A stretch of 22,678 nt of DNA from JBHHYR01 sp046757585 (GTDB lineage Bacteria > Desulfobacterota > Binatia > HRBIN30): the NCBI GenBank assembly GCA_046757585.1, contig JBHHYR010000042.1, positions 1 to 22,678 on the forward strand, read 5' to 3'. Each line of letters begins with the position of its first letter. The stretch's first letter is position 1. The notes beneath the pieces are model-generated. The model made no database searches. It saw only the letters and a list, made by a program, of their open reading frames with translations, and was not told the origin of the DNA. Of the stretch, positions 6,628 through 17,400 are shown piece after piece. The translations under genes were made by a program, and so were the position numbers.

Positions 6628-8619
6628 ATGATCGACGTGGGATCACTGGCTCTGGCGATCGCTTGGGTCCTGGCGCTCTATGCTGCCGTCATGGCCTTGG
6701 CAGGCGCACGCTGGCGCAAGCGCGACTTCGTTGCGAGCGCCGAACACGCGACGCTTGCCGTCTGGGGTTTCGTGGTCATCGCCGTCGCGGCCTTGTTGCA
6801 CGCGCTGGTGTCGCACGATTTCAACGTTGCGTACGTTGCCCATTACTCCAGCAGCACTTTACCGCTGCGCTACACCATCGCAGCGCTCTGGGGCGGGCAA
6901 GCGGGTTCGCTGCTGTTCTGGCTCCTGATTCTCACCTCCATGTCCGCAGTCGTGCACCTGCAGAATCGCTACAAGAACCGCGAACTCATGCCGTACGTGA
7001 CCGCGGTGCTGATGCTCATCTCGTTGTTCTTCCTGTCGCTACTGATGTTTGTGACTCCCCCTTTCGAACGCCTGGCATTCACGCCCGCTGAGGGACGCGA
7101 CCTCAATCCGTTACTGCAGAACTACTGGATGACCATTCACCCGCCCGCGCTGTACATGGGCTTCGTCGGCTGCGCGATCCCGTTTGCGTTCGCCATGGCC
7201 GCGCTGATGACGGGCACGCTCGGGGATGTGTGGATCCGGACGACACGTCGCTGGACACTCCTGGCGTGGTTCTTCCTCAGTCTAGGCAACTTGTTCGGAG
7301 CGGAATGGGCCTACCTGGTGCTTGGGTGGGGGGGGTACTGGGCGTGGGACCCGGTCGAGAACGCGGCGTTTATGCCGTGGCTGACCTGCACTGCCTTCCT
7401 CCACTCGGTGATGATCCAGGAAAAGAAGAACATGCTCAAGGTATGGAACATGTTCCTGGTCATTCTCACGTTCTTGCTGACGATCTTCGGGACGTTCCTG
7501 ACACGCAGCGGGGTCATCTCCTCCGTGCATTCGTTTACGCAATCGGGCTTGGGCCCGTTCTTCATCGGTTTTCTGGTTTTCGTGTTGGTGGTGTCCGGGG
7601 GCCTGCTGCTGTGGCGGCTCCCGTTGCTGAAGAGCGCGAACCAGCTCGATTCGGTGCTCTCGCGCGAGTCGGCGTTCATGCTCAACAACCTCATCCTGGT
7701 CGGTATTGCCTTCGCGGTCTTTTGGGGGACCGTCTTTCCGGTCATTTCCGAAGCCGTACGCGGTATCAAGATCACCGTTGGCCCGCCATTCTTCAACAAG
7801 GTGAACGCCCCCCTCGGTCTGATCCTGCTGTTCCTCACAGGCGTCGGACCGGTGATCGCATGGCGCCGCGCCTCCGCCCGGCACCTGCAGAAGAACTTCC
7901 TCGTGCCGGTGTCACTGGGACTTGGCGGCGGGGTTATCCTGTTCGTTGCGGGTATGCGCAACTACTACGCGGTGGTGTCGTTCTCGCTGTGCGTCTTCGT
8001 GCTGGCGACCATCATCATGGAGTTTTACCGCGGCGTCCGTGCCCGGCAGGCCATGGTTGGCGAGAGGCCTCTGACGGCCCTGCTGCACTTGATTGGCAAG
8101 AATCGGCGGCGCTACGGCGGCTACATCGTTCACGTCGGCGTCGTGATGATGTTTCTCGCCATCACGGGCACCTCAGCGTTCAAGCAGGAGAAGCAGATCA
8201 CGGTGAAGCCCGGGGATACGTTTTCCATGGGCCGCTACACCTTGCGCTACGACGGTGTGGAGCCGCGCGACACACCGCACATCGCCTATCTGACCGCGCA
8301 GGTTGCCGTGCTGCAAGACGGCAAGCAGGTGGATACGTTGCGTCCGGAGAAGCGCTTCTACAAGAAACCCGAGCAACCGGCCACTGAGGTTGCGATCCGG
8401 TCCACCTTGGGCGCGGACCTGTACCTGGTGTTGGGCAGCTATGACGACCCGACGAAAATGGCCACGATCCAAGCGTATATCAACCCGTTGGTCGGTTTTC
8501 TGTGGTGGGGTGGAATCGTGCTTGCCATTGGCACCGGTGTGACCATCTGGCCAACCCGTGCCCGGGTGCGCGCCCCTGCGTATGCGCCGCAGGAAAGCGA
8601 AAGGGTGGTGACGGATTGA
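6628..8619 (+). CDS. ccmF: Heme lyase subunit CcmF
   Basis: A large polytopic protein (663 aa) that transfers heme from holo-CcmE to apocytochrome CxxCH sites, together with CcmH/CcmI. The WWD heme-binding domain is visible as GWGGYWAWDPVENAAFMPWL (233-252). The conserved IHPPALYMG (170-178) contains a heme-ligand His. A periplasmic domain (about 505-615) precedes the last helix. Length is normal for the family. A run of eight G (7328-7335) encodes the start of the WWD motif. It is followed by ccmH 11 bp later. Confidence 0.96.
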   Translation: MIDVGSLALAIAWVLALYAAVMALAGARWRKRDFVASAEHATLAVWGFVVIAVAALLHALVSHDFNVAYVAHYSSSTLPLRYTIAALWGGQAGSLLFWLLILTSMSAVVHLQNRYKNRELMPYVTAVLMLISLFFLSLLMFVTPPFERLAFTPAEGRDLNPLLQNYWMTIHPPALYMGFVGCAIPFAFAMAALMTGTLGDVWIRTTRRWTLLAWFFLSLGNLFGAEWAYLVLGWGGYWAWDPVENAAFMPWLTCTAFLHSVMIQEKKNMLKVWNMFLVILTFLLTIFGTFLTRSGVISSVHSFTQSGLGPFFIGFLVFVLVVSGGLLLWRLPLLKSANQLDSVLSRESAFMLNNLILVGIAFAVFWGTVFPVISEAVRGIKITVGPPFFNKVNAPLGLILLFLTGVGPVIAWRRASARHLQKNFLVPVSLGLGGGVILFVAGMRNYYAVVSFSLCVFVLATIIMEFYRGVRARQAMVGERPLTALLHLIGKNRRRYGGYIVHVGVVMMFLAITGTSAFKQEKQITVKPGDTFSMGRYTLRYDGVEPRDTPHIAYLTAQVAVLQDGKQVDTLRPEKRFYKKPEQPATEVAIRSTLGADLYLVLGSYDDPTKMATIQAYINPLVGFLWWGGIVLAIGTGVTIWPTRARVRAPAYAPQESERVVTD

Positions 8620-8630
8620 AGGCTCCGGCC

Positions 8631-9143
8631 ATGCGGTGCTGGCGGTGGCGCGTGGGTCTTAGTCTGTGCGGTGTGGGCTTGCTGCTGCCGTGGGGATGGT
8701 CGTGCGAGCACCTGCCAGCCACTGCTGCGGCTCGCGTGTCCTTCCAGGACCTCGAGGAGTCGCTGACCTGCCAGTGTGGCTGCGGCTTGACCGTGCACAG
8801 CTGCAATCACTTACAGTGCAGCTCCGCCGTTCCATTGCGGAAGGAAATTCGGGCGCAGATGCGCCTGGGAAAAACGAAGGACGAGATCCTGGCGTACTTT
8901 TCCGGCAAGTACGGGGAAAAGATCCTCTCATCGCCTTCGACGTCTGGATTCAACCTGGTTGCATGGGTCTTGCCGTTCGTCTTGCTCGGATTGGGCGGCG
9001 TGGTTGTGGGCCTTACGGTAGTGCGCTGGAGCGGCCGCCAGCCGCCCGCCTCCGGCGGTCCGCCCCAGACGCCTCGTCCGGCGCAAGCCCCTTCAGCATC
9101 CAGCAAGATCCTGGAACGAGAGCTGAAGAACTTCGACGCGTAA
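8631..9143 (+). CDS. ccmH: CcmH-type cytochrome c maturation thiol oxidoreductase
   Basis: About 170 aa: an N-terminal signal or anchor, a small three-helix domain and a C-terminal transmembrane helix (about 108-132). CcmH reduces the apocytochrome CxxCH disulfide and presents the substrate to CcmF. The usual LRCxxC motif is replaced by LTCQCGCGLTVHSC (C47, C49, C51, C58), with another Cys at 63. The family segments LRKEIRAQMRLGKTKDEI and YFSGKYGEKIL follow. This Cys-rich variant is familiar to me from deltaproteobacterial-type CcmH. The ATG at 8631 is chosen; a TTG overlapping the ccmF stop (8616) is an alternative. Confidence 0.88.
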   Translation: MRCWRWRVGLSLCGVGLLLPWGWSCEHLPATAAARVSFQDLEESLTCQCGCGLTVHSCNHLQCSSAVPLRKEIRAQMRLGKTKDEILAYFSGKYGEKILSSPSTSGFNLVAWVLPFVLLGLGGVVVGLTVVRWSGRQPPASGGPPQTPRPAQAPSASSKILERELKNFDA

Positions 9144-9231
9144 GGCATTGCGGGCCGTGTCAGCCCAATTGCAGAACAAACGGGCAACCAATACGCGCTG
9201 CACGACAGCTGAGTCCTGACAGGTATCGTCC

Positions 9232-9636
9232 ATGACAACCGTCATTGGCGTTGTGTTGATCATTCTCGCTGCGGCTTTCGTTGCCGCCCCGTTTTTCACT
9301 CGGGAGCCTGCCGCGGTGTTGTCAGGTACGGAGTCGCGGGAACCGCTTGAGCGGCAGAAGCTGGCGGCGTACGCCGCGATCAAGGAAACCGAGTTCGACT
9401 ACCGCATGGGCAAGCTTTCGGAGGCCGACTTCCAAGCGCTGCGCGACAAGTACACCGCGCAGGCACTGGAGGCGATCACTGCGCTGGAAGCCGCGCGTGC
9501 TGCGCAACCACGCAAGCTAGGCACGACGCGCCGCCCCACTCGCATCGCGTTCTGCCCGGCATGTGGGCACGGTGTGCCGCCGCGTGCCAACTTCTGCCCG
9601 GCGTGCGGGCGCTCGCTGAAGGAAGAAGTGGCCTGA
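9232..9636 (+). CDS. CcmI-like membrane protein with zinc ribbon
   Basis: A 134-aa protein with one N-terminal transmembrane helix (about 4-22). A helical segment, KETEFDYRMGKLSEADFQAL, resembles the N-terminal part of CcmI/CycH proteins. A C-terminal zinc ribbon has C108-xx-C111 and C122-xx-C125. It lacks the TPR domain by which classical CcmI binds apocytochromes. Position directly after ccmH supports a role in the same pathway, but function is inferred only. The intervening 88 bp show nothing recognisable. It ends next to a convergent gene. Confidence 0.75.
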   Translation: MTTVIGVVLIILAAAFVAAPFFTREPAAVLSGTESREPLERQKLAAYAAIKETEFDYRMGKLSEADFQALRDKYTAQALEAITALEAARAAQPRKLGTTRRPTRIAFCPACGHGVPPRANFCPACGRSLKEEVA

Positions 9637-9644
9637 CGCCCGAC

Positions 9645-9666
9645 TGAACGCGCGGCCTAGCGTTCA
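9645..9666. terminator. Possible bidirectional stem-loop between convergent genes
   Basis: TGAACGC (9645-9651) and GCGTTCA (9660-9666) are perfect inverted repeats around an 8-nt loop. They fall in the 27-bp space between the stop of the zinc-ribbon gene (plus) and the stop of the phosphodiesterase gene (minus), overlapping the latter's stop codon. No T-tract follows on either side, so intrinsic termination is uncertain. Confidence 0.35.
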
Positions 9667-10464
9667 CCTCTGGCGCGCGGCATCGACTACCGTGCGCGCC
9701 AGGCCCGGCAGGTCGGACATGATGCCATCAACCCCGCATGCGAGCAGGGCTTCTATCTCCTCGCGTTGATTGATGGTCCACACGTGCATCTCGAGGCCGC
9801 ATCGATGCGCCGCCGCCACGCTCTCCCCGGTGACCAGCTCGATGCCGCCGAAGCGTGGTGGAAGCTGCAGGGCGCGGCCGGCAGGGTGGTAATCGTCTAG
9901 GTCCACGGCCTGGACACGGCGCACGAAGTCTGCCACCTCGGCAGCGGAGAAGCTGGTGACAATATCGCCGGCGTGCCGCCGGATCTCCTGCATGATCGCA
10001 TCGTGCTCGGCAGCGAGCAGGATGCGGTTCGCCGCCCCGAGCCTGTGGACCAGGGCCACGACCTGCGCGACAATCGGTGGCTCTTCCTGTTTGATCTCGA
10101 TGTTGCAACTGGCGCGCGGGAACTGCCGGAGCACCGATTCGAGCGTGGGGACGCCGACGCCCTGGTTGCGGTACGGAAAGTCTCGCCCGTCACGTGTAAA
10201 CCGGGCACCCGCATCGAGCTGGCGCAGCTCCGACCACAGCTGGTCGCTCACTGCTCCTGCGCCGTTCGTCGTCCGCTCGAGCGTCGGATCGTGCATAACC
10301 ACGATCACCCCGTCGCGGCTGGCGCGGACGTCCAGCTCGAGCACGTCGGCGCCCAGGGCGAGCGCCAGGGCGAAGGACGGCAACGTGTTCTCGGGCACGA
10401 GTCCCGCCGCACCGCGGTGGCCGAACACACGCGGCGTGGGTCCAGCGAAGCAGCCGCGCACCAT
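9664..10464 (-). CDS. Glycerophosphodiester phosphodiesterase family protein
   Basis: A 266-aa GDPD-family TIM-barrel protein that hydrolyses glycerophosphodiesters to glycerol 3-phosphate and an alcohol. The catalytic signature FGHRG (H16, R17), PENT, the metal ligands in LELDV (E43, D45) and MHDPTLERTT (H58) are all present. The C-terminus has HVWTINQ and GVDGIMSDLP. No signal peptide is seen, so it is likely cytoplasmic. No SD is visible before the ATG at 10464, and a GTG a little downstream (before FGHRG) could be the real start. It lies 83 bp after the cytochrome gene and may be read through from that operon. Confidence 0.9.
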   Translation of the reverse strand: MVRGCFAGPTPRVFGHRGAAGLVPENTLPSFALALALGADVLELDVRASRDGVIVVMHDPTLERTTNGAGAVSDQLWSELRQLDAGARFTRDGRDFPYRNQGVGVPTLESVLRQFPRASCNIEIKQEEPPIVAQVVALVHRLGAANRILLAAEHDAIMQEIRRHAGDIVTSFSAAEVADFVRRVQAVDLDDYHPAGRALQLPPRFGGIELVTGESVAAAHRCGLEMHVWTINQREEIEALLACGVDGIMSDLPGLARTVVDAARQR

Positions 10465-10547
10465 GCTGCCAAGTCTGGCACACCGGGGCGCCGGAGAGAA
10501 GTGGCTCGGTCAAACGCACCAACTTGGCGAATCGCGGTGGCCGATCT

Positions 10548-12053
10548 CTACGGTGCCTTTTCCACGCGCACCTGTTGCCACACGGACACGGCCTTTCGTC
10601 CGTCCCGATCATGGTGCGAGCCGTCCCAGACGGCGAAGGCGACGGGGACGGTCTCGCCTGCCGCAAACGTGCGGTCGCGCGAGCTGTCGGTCTTCAGGGA
10701 GCGCACCATCACCACGCGCCATTTCCCGTCACGCCAGGCTCCGTGGCCGCGGGCCTGTTGGTCGTCCGGTGGCTGTGGGGTGAGTGTTCCAAAGCCTTCG
10801 GCATTGAATTCGGTGATACTCAGGGGAGGGATGACGGCAAACAGCCCGTTTCCCGTTGCCCGTGCCGGCTGAAATACGGGATCGGTGGCGAACGGGTAGA
10901 AGTCGACCGCTGGCACAAGGTGCGTGGCGCCAACCGAACGCTGCGCCGCTTCGAGCTCCTTGCTGGCCCGCCACTGCCAGATGTTCACCAGGGACCCTTT
11001 CGCTCCCATCTCGAAGGCCGGTGGCTCTGTCCCCAGGGGGAACTGAATCGCTACGGCGTCTGAAAAATCCTGCGACCGGGTCCCGCCGAAATCGGCGTTG
11101 GGATCCTCCCACTCGATGAGAAACCCAATCTTCCTATCAGTATGCAGAGCGCGGACGGTCAGCTTTGGCGTGGTCTGCGCCCGTGCCCACAGGGTCATCA
11201 GAGGCACTGCCACGGGATTTGCTCGCTTCCACGCGGGCGCAAAGGGGTCCCAGGGGTCAAGAGGTCCCTGGATTCGCTTGGCTGTGATCGGTCCGGCCGG
11301 GGCAGCCGCCGCTTCCTGCCCATCTTTTCTGGCTAGGGACCGTACGTAGGCCACAAGTTGCCAACTTTGTTCTTTCGTCAGGACGTCACCGAACGCGGGC
11401 ATGGGGGTGCCTCCCATGCCGACCGCGAGGACCCGATAGATGCTTTGCGGTGCCGCGCCCGCCTTGAAGCGGTCCGCACGGCGCAGATCTTGCGGCGCGA
11501 TCGGAAAGCCCCAGTCGTCCTTGAGACCCTCGGCAGACGGACCGTCTCCCGCACCGTCGGGGCCGTGGCAACTGTTGCAGCCGGCGTCGATGTAGAGCTG
11601 CTTTCCGGCACGGGCCATCTCTGCGGTCAACGGTGGCGGGGCAGGGATGGCGACCGGCGCGGCCGGCTTCTCCGTGAACGACGGTGACAGGCTCTTGATG
11701 TACGCCACCAGGGCGTGGCGGTCTGCAGTGCTGAGGATGGACCAACCCGGCATCGCCGTTCCCGGAATTCCGTGCGTGATCGTGTGAAACAGATCCGCAT
11801 CGGTGGGGGTCGTGAGGGTGGAGCGCAGCTTGAATATCCCGCGGGTGAAATCGCGTGGTTTCGGGTACAGGAGATACGCGGCGCGCCCGTTTCCGTCGCC
11901 GCGCTTCCCGTGGCACACGGCGCAGTTTTTCAGATACACCTGCTTGCCATGCAGCAGGACTCCATGCCCCTGCCGGCTCGCCGCGCGTGCTGGAGCGACG
12001 ACGGTCAATGCCAACAGCGCAGCTGCCGAGCACGTCAAGACCCTCCTGATCAT
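10548..12053 (-). CDS. Diheme cytochrome c fused to EB_dh/NxrC-like gamma subunit
   Basis: A 501-aa exported protein. A Sec signal peptide (about 1-25) precedes cytochrome c domain 1 (CAVCH 44-48, likely axial Met in GTAMPGW) and cytochrome c domain 2 (CNSCH 159-163, likely axial Met in GTPMPAF). The C-terminal domain (about 255-500) resembles the heme b-binding gamma subunit of ethylbenzene dehydrogenase and NxrC (IQGPLDPWDPFAPAW, VRALHTDRKIGFLIEWED, FEMGAKGSLVNIWQW, VSVWQQV). M349 and K454 are my guesses for the Met/Lys ligands of heme b. The start overlaps the TorD stop as ATGA, with SD GAAGGAGG. It probably carries electrons between the NxrAB-like subunits and periplasmic carriers. The domain order is clear; the ligand assignment is inference. 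Confidence 0.9.
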   Translation of the reverse strand: MIRRVLTCSAAALLALTVVAPARAASRQGHGVLLHGKQVYLKNCAVCHGKRGDGNGRAAYLLYPKPRDFTRGIFKLRSTLTTPTDADLFHTITHGIPGTAMPGWSILSTADRHALVAYIKSLSPSFTEKPAAPVAIPAPPPLTAEMARAGKQLYIDAGCNSCHGPDGAGDGPSAEGLKDDWGFPIAPQDLRRADRFKAGAAPQSIYRVLAVGMGGTPMPAFGDVLTKEQSWQLVAYVRSLARKDGQEAAAAPAGPITAKRIQGPLDPWDPFAPAWKRANPVAVPLMTLWARAQTTPKLTVRALHTDRKIGFLIEWEDPNADFGGTRSQDFSDAVAIQFPLGTEPPAFEMGAKGSLVNIWQWRASKELEAAQRSVGATHLVPAVDFYPFATDPVFQPARATGNGLFAVIPPLSITEFNAEGFGTLTPQPPDDQQARGHGAWRDGKWRVVMVRSLKTDSSRDRTFAAGETVPVAFAVWDGSHHDRDGRKAVSVWQQVRVEKAP

Positions 12054-12844
12054 TCCACTTCCTCCTTCGAGCGCATAGATTGCGGAACGGCGTCAGCGGG
12101 CATACCCACGGCCGTCACGCCTGCCCCGCAGGTGAAGCTCGACCCTTCCGGTTCACATGCGGCAGCACTCGGTTCGAGCTCACCGGGCCCGACCGGCACG
12201 CCAAGACGGTGACAGTCCGCTGTGAGACACGCAGCCGTGACCGTGGCGACGGGCGCGAAGGTCCCCCCGTCTGCGACAGTCGCGAGTCGATCGAGGAAAC
12301 TTGGCGCCCAGCGCCCCAGATGGTCCCGCAGAAACTGGACCTGAGCTTCCCGGCAGATTTCCGCACGCTCCATCCAGCCCTCGTCGAGGGCGTAAGCCTC
12401 TTTCGCTCCCAGCGCATGCATGAACTCGAGCTCCACCGCGATGTGATCCGGGCGCTCGCGGCACGTTGTGGCAGGCTCCAGAGAGAACGCTCGGTAAAAG
12501 CCCGCCACATCCGCCAAACACTCCGTTTCCTGAAAGAGGTGATGGCTGCCGTATCTGGCTTCGTAGGGGCACACCTTTCCGGCAGCCGTGTGGCCGAACA
12601 CGGCGACGTGCGCAGCCTCGAGTTGCTCGCGCGAGGTGTGGCGAAGGATCTCCTGCAGCGCCGCGAACGCGCTGACTTCCCAGCGCAGTAGTGCGAGGGA
12701 TCGTGCAGTGGCGCGGGTGAGTTCTCCCTGAACAGCCGCGTACGCTGCATCGTCAGGGTACACAAACAGTGTCGAGAGGAAACGGTACGTGCAGCTGCGG
12801 GCCAGTGCCTGGGCGGTTCTTCCTTCTCGGGTGTCCATCATCAT
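12050..12844 (-). CDS. TorD/NarJ-like molybdoenzyme assembly chaperone
   Basis: An all-helical chaperone of about 264 aa for the type II DMSO-reductase-family enzyme encoded upstream. Such proteins bind the Tat signal or the unfolded alpha subunit until cofactor insertion is complete. It carries the family hallmark ERPDHIAVELEFMHAL, preceded by CPYEARYG and followed by FLRDHLGRWAPSFLDRL. Three successive ATG codons begin the frame; the first (12844) has AAGGAG at good spacing. The last 50 residues form a Cys-containing tail of low conservation. It begins 26 bp after the beta-subunit gene, and its stop overlaps the cytochrome start. Confidence 0.85.
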   Translation of the reverse strand: MMMDTREGRTAQALARSCTYRFLSTLFVYPDDAAYAAVQGELTRATARSLALLRWEVSAFAALQEILRHTSREQLEAAHVAVFGHTAAGKVCPYEARYGSHHLFQETECLADVAGFYRAFSLEPATTCRERPDHIAVELEFMHALGAKEAYALDEGWMERAEICREAQVQFLRDHLGRWAPSFLDRLATVADGGTFAPVATVTAACLTADCHRLGVPVGPGELEPSAAACEPEGSSFTCGAGVTAVGMPADAVPQSMRSKEEVE

Positions 12845-12870
12845 CCGTCTGCTCCTTCGCGAAAGGTGGT

Positions 12871-14146
<1,276 letters not shown>

Positions 14147-14154
<8 letters not shown>

Positions 14155-14413
14155 GCTCACCTCCTCTGACCCTGCCCCGCCGGACGCGGTCGATGACTGC
14201 ACGGACATAGGCTTCTCCCCGCTCGCGGTAGATCCGGTGCGCTCCCGCGTAGAAGGGATTCCGGAAGAGATCGAGGAGGTGCTCGGCGTCGTAGCCGAGC
14301 CAGGCGAACTCCTCGACGACGCATTCCGCCATGGCGTCGGAGGTCCCCTCCGGTACGGCCACCGCGACGAGCTCCATGGGATCGTCATCCTCGTAAGGCT
14401 TGCGTGGCATCAT
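14147..14413 (-). CDS. 88-aa conserved protein of unknown function in the nxr-like operon
   Basis: It lies between the alpha- and beta-subunit genes: 20 bp after the alpha stop, overlapping the beta start by 8 bp. SD GGGGGAGG precedes the ATG at 14413 (a second ATG follows directly). The acidic, Pro-rich start MMPRKPYEDDDPMELVAVAV is followed by helices: SDAMAECVVEEFAWLGYD, HLLDLFRNPFYAGAHRIY, and GEAYVRAVIDRVRRG. There is one Cys (31), no signal and no membrane helix. I recall similar small proteins next to molybdoenzyme or cytochrome genes but know no assigned function. Placement suggests an assembly or regulatory partner of the enzyme. Confidence 0.85.
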
Positions 14414-14433
14414 CGTGTCCTCCCCCGACGGTC

Positions 14434-17400
14434 CTAGGCCTCCTCCACTTTCAGCAGATCTCCCTTGAGGTAGCGCTGCATGAAGTCGTTCTCGGTTCCC
14501 GGGTGGAGCCCGGTTTGGCGGGGCTCCCAGGTGCCTTTGCCCCCGATCCCTCCCGCCTCGGCTTTGGTAATCCGCACGAGTGTCTCCTTCGGCACCGTGT
14601 TGACTGCATGGTTGTCCACCTCGAAGCCGAACACGAACCCCATGGCGCCGGTCTTCTTGTGGAACAACGTGTCCGTCTGATGCATCGGGGGCAGCCACCC
14701 GCGTGTGATCGACTGCTGCGAGCCGTAGCGATAGGACGCCTGGTACCCCGTTTCCGCGACCAGGGCCCGGCCATCCGGGCGCGACTCGTGGGCACGGACA
14801 CTACGCTCCGTGGCGATCCACCCCGTGTGCTTGAGGATCGTGAAGGAGTAGGGGAGGGCGGGGTTGAACTTGACCCGCACCATGCAGCGGAAGGCGCGGT
14901 AGCGTGGGTCCGAAGGCTTCCACCCGACGTAGGGCCGATCGGCAGGATTGGCGTCGACATACACGTAGTCGCCATCGTGAAGGCCCAAGTCCGTCGCTGC
15001 CCGCGGGTTCATCTGGATCTGTCGGTCGGCCACCCCCGGCGCCCGCTTATCGCGCCGGTACGGGTCGGCGAAGTTGCAGGACCAGAGCCAGTTCCAGTCC
15101 ACCGTGGACCACGAAGAGTGCGTCGAGTGCCGGCTCTTGGGCGTGGAGCAGAAGAAGCGGTATCCCTGTGCCCATAGCGGGTTGACCGTCTTGCGCACCT
15201 CCGACCACGGCATCTTGACGTTGCGCACCGCCCGCTGGTCGGCGTCCATCGCGTCGAGCGGGATGCTGTAATCGTGCGGGCGGACGAAGGGACTGGTCGA
15301 GACGATGACGTTGGGCAGATACGGTGTTGCTTCGGGCCCCTCCCGATGCACGATCAGATTCTCCCCGTACTCGATGGCCTCGGGCAAGTCGCAGTAAGCG
15401 TGGAGGCGGCCGGTGTCGGTGTAGAACGGCACGTCATCGTGGATCTGCTCCCAGAAGGGCACACGCGGGTAGGTGCGGAACAGCATCAAGGCGGTCCCCG
15501 GAGCCCCGTAGCCGCCCTTCAGGAGCTTATCCACTTGGTACGAACCACGCCGATTTCGTGTCGTCGTGGCGCTGTCGAAGACCCGCTGCAGGTACACGGT
15601 TGGCTTCTTCTCGAGCACGAACTTCCAGTAGTCCCGAAACCGTGCGTCGCGGTACTTCTTGCTCAGAGCCTCCGCCACCCCGGCGAAGATCGCGGCGTCG
15701 TCCTTGGAATCGTACAAGGGCGCGATGCCCTCGCCACCCCACACTTGAATGAAGGGGTTCGAGCAGGAGCCGGCACACTCGGGTTGCTCAAACTCGATCC
15801 AGGAGTTCGCGGGCAGAATCAGATCCGCGTACTCAGCCGAGCCTGTCCACTCGACCTGTTGATCGACGATCATGTCGATCTTGGGGAGCACGTTCTGGAT
15901 CAAGTTGTAGACCCACTTGGCCTGGTTGATGAAGTTGGCGTTGTTGTACCAGATGGACTTGGTCGGGCAGGGGAGGTGCGTCGAGCCGGTGAAAACCTTT
16001 CGCCCCTCCGGCGTGTCGACCGCTAGGATCTTCTCTCCGTGCCCCCAGTAAGAGGGCTCCTCGCCCTGGGTGGTGTGCCGCAAGTGCTTGTGGGTCATGC
16101 GGGTCCCCTCGTCGAGGACCGGATGGAACGGATCTTCGTGGATGTAGGCGCCGACCCCCGGGCCCGTCCAAGGGGAAGCCTGCAGCAGGGCGCCCTTGTA
16201 GTTGCCGGCCCAGGCAAAGACCCCGGCGCCATGGCGACCGATGTTGCCGGTGAGCATCAGGGGAAGGAAGGTGGCCCGGTTGTGCAGCGTGGCGTGGAAG
16301 TAGTGGTTAATGCCTTCGCCGAAGTGGATTGCCGCTGGCTTCAGGGTGGCGAGGTCGTGGGCGAGTTGCTGCACGACGTCCTTTCTCGCGCCGGAGATCC
16401 CCTCGACGGTATCGAGGTCGTAGTCTCGCAGGTGGCGCTTGTACATCGACCAGATCGTCATCACTTCCACTTCCTTGCCGTCCACCAGCTTGAGCCGCCC
16501 TGTCCATTCGAGATCCGGATCGAGGCCGCTGGCGGCCAGCTTTCCGCCCACGTCATCTCGGGTGACGGCCTTGGGGCTTCGACTCTTGGCGTCAAAGACC
16601 ACGAAGTCCCCGATCTTGTCGTACTGCTCGGGCGTCAGGCCCTGAAGCGTGAAGCTCGGGCCGTCCGGCTTGAGGCGCCCGTGGTAGTTCGTGAAGACCT
16701 CGTGAGCCCGCAGGCGTCGCAGGGTGTCGGTCCGCACCAGGTAGGGCAGATCGGTGAACTGCTTGACGAAGGGCTCGTCGTACCAGCCTTGGTCCATGAT
16801 GACCTTGCTGACCCCGAGGAAGATGGCGGTGTCCGACAGACCTGGGCGGACTGGGATCCAGACGTCGCACTTGGTCGCCGGTGCGTTGTACTCCGGCGCA
16901 ATGACGACGACCTTGCCCCCCCGCTCCATGATCTCGGTCATCCAGTGCGAATCGGGCATCTTGTTCTCGATCAGGTTCTTACCCACCTGGATGTGCAGCT
17001 TGGCGAATCGCAGATCATTGAAGTCGCAGTCGGAGGTCTGCAGGCCATGAACAAACGGATGGCCCGGGGCCTGGTCGCCACGCCACGTATACTCGTTCCA
17101 ATCCCGCGCCCCGAGTGCCCGGTCTGCCGGCACGCCGCGCACGTGATGATCCAAGAGCCCGGTCATGTTGCTGAATCGGTAAATCCCGAACTTGCCGATG
17201 ACGCCGTGGATGGGCAGGTTGGACCCGAACTTCAGCGTGCGCGTACCCGCTCCGTGCCAGTGAGTCAGCATGAGCGGATCGTACCCGTCCTTCAGGAGAC
17301 GCCGCTTCCCGGCGTCGCCGCTGTAGGTTTGGGCGAGGGCGGCGAGCCCCTCGGCCGCATAGCGGAACGCGTCGTCCCAAGACAGCCGCACGTACTGGTC

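Noticed and set aside
7230..8387. Alternative frame of 385 codons inside ccmF
   Set aside because: ccmF is intact and full length in its own frame; the alternative frame is Arg/His/Pro-rich and featureless.
10467..10480. TGCCA-AGTC-TGGCA hairpin as terminator of the nxr-like operon
   Set aside because: It has only a 5-bp stem with no T-tract, directly before the phosphodiesterase start; too weak to call.
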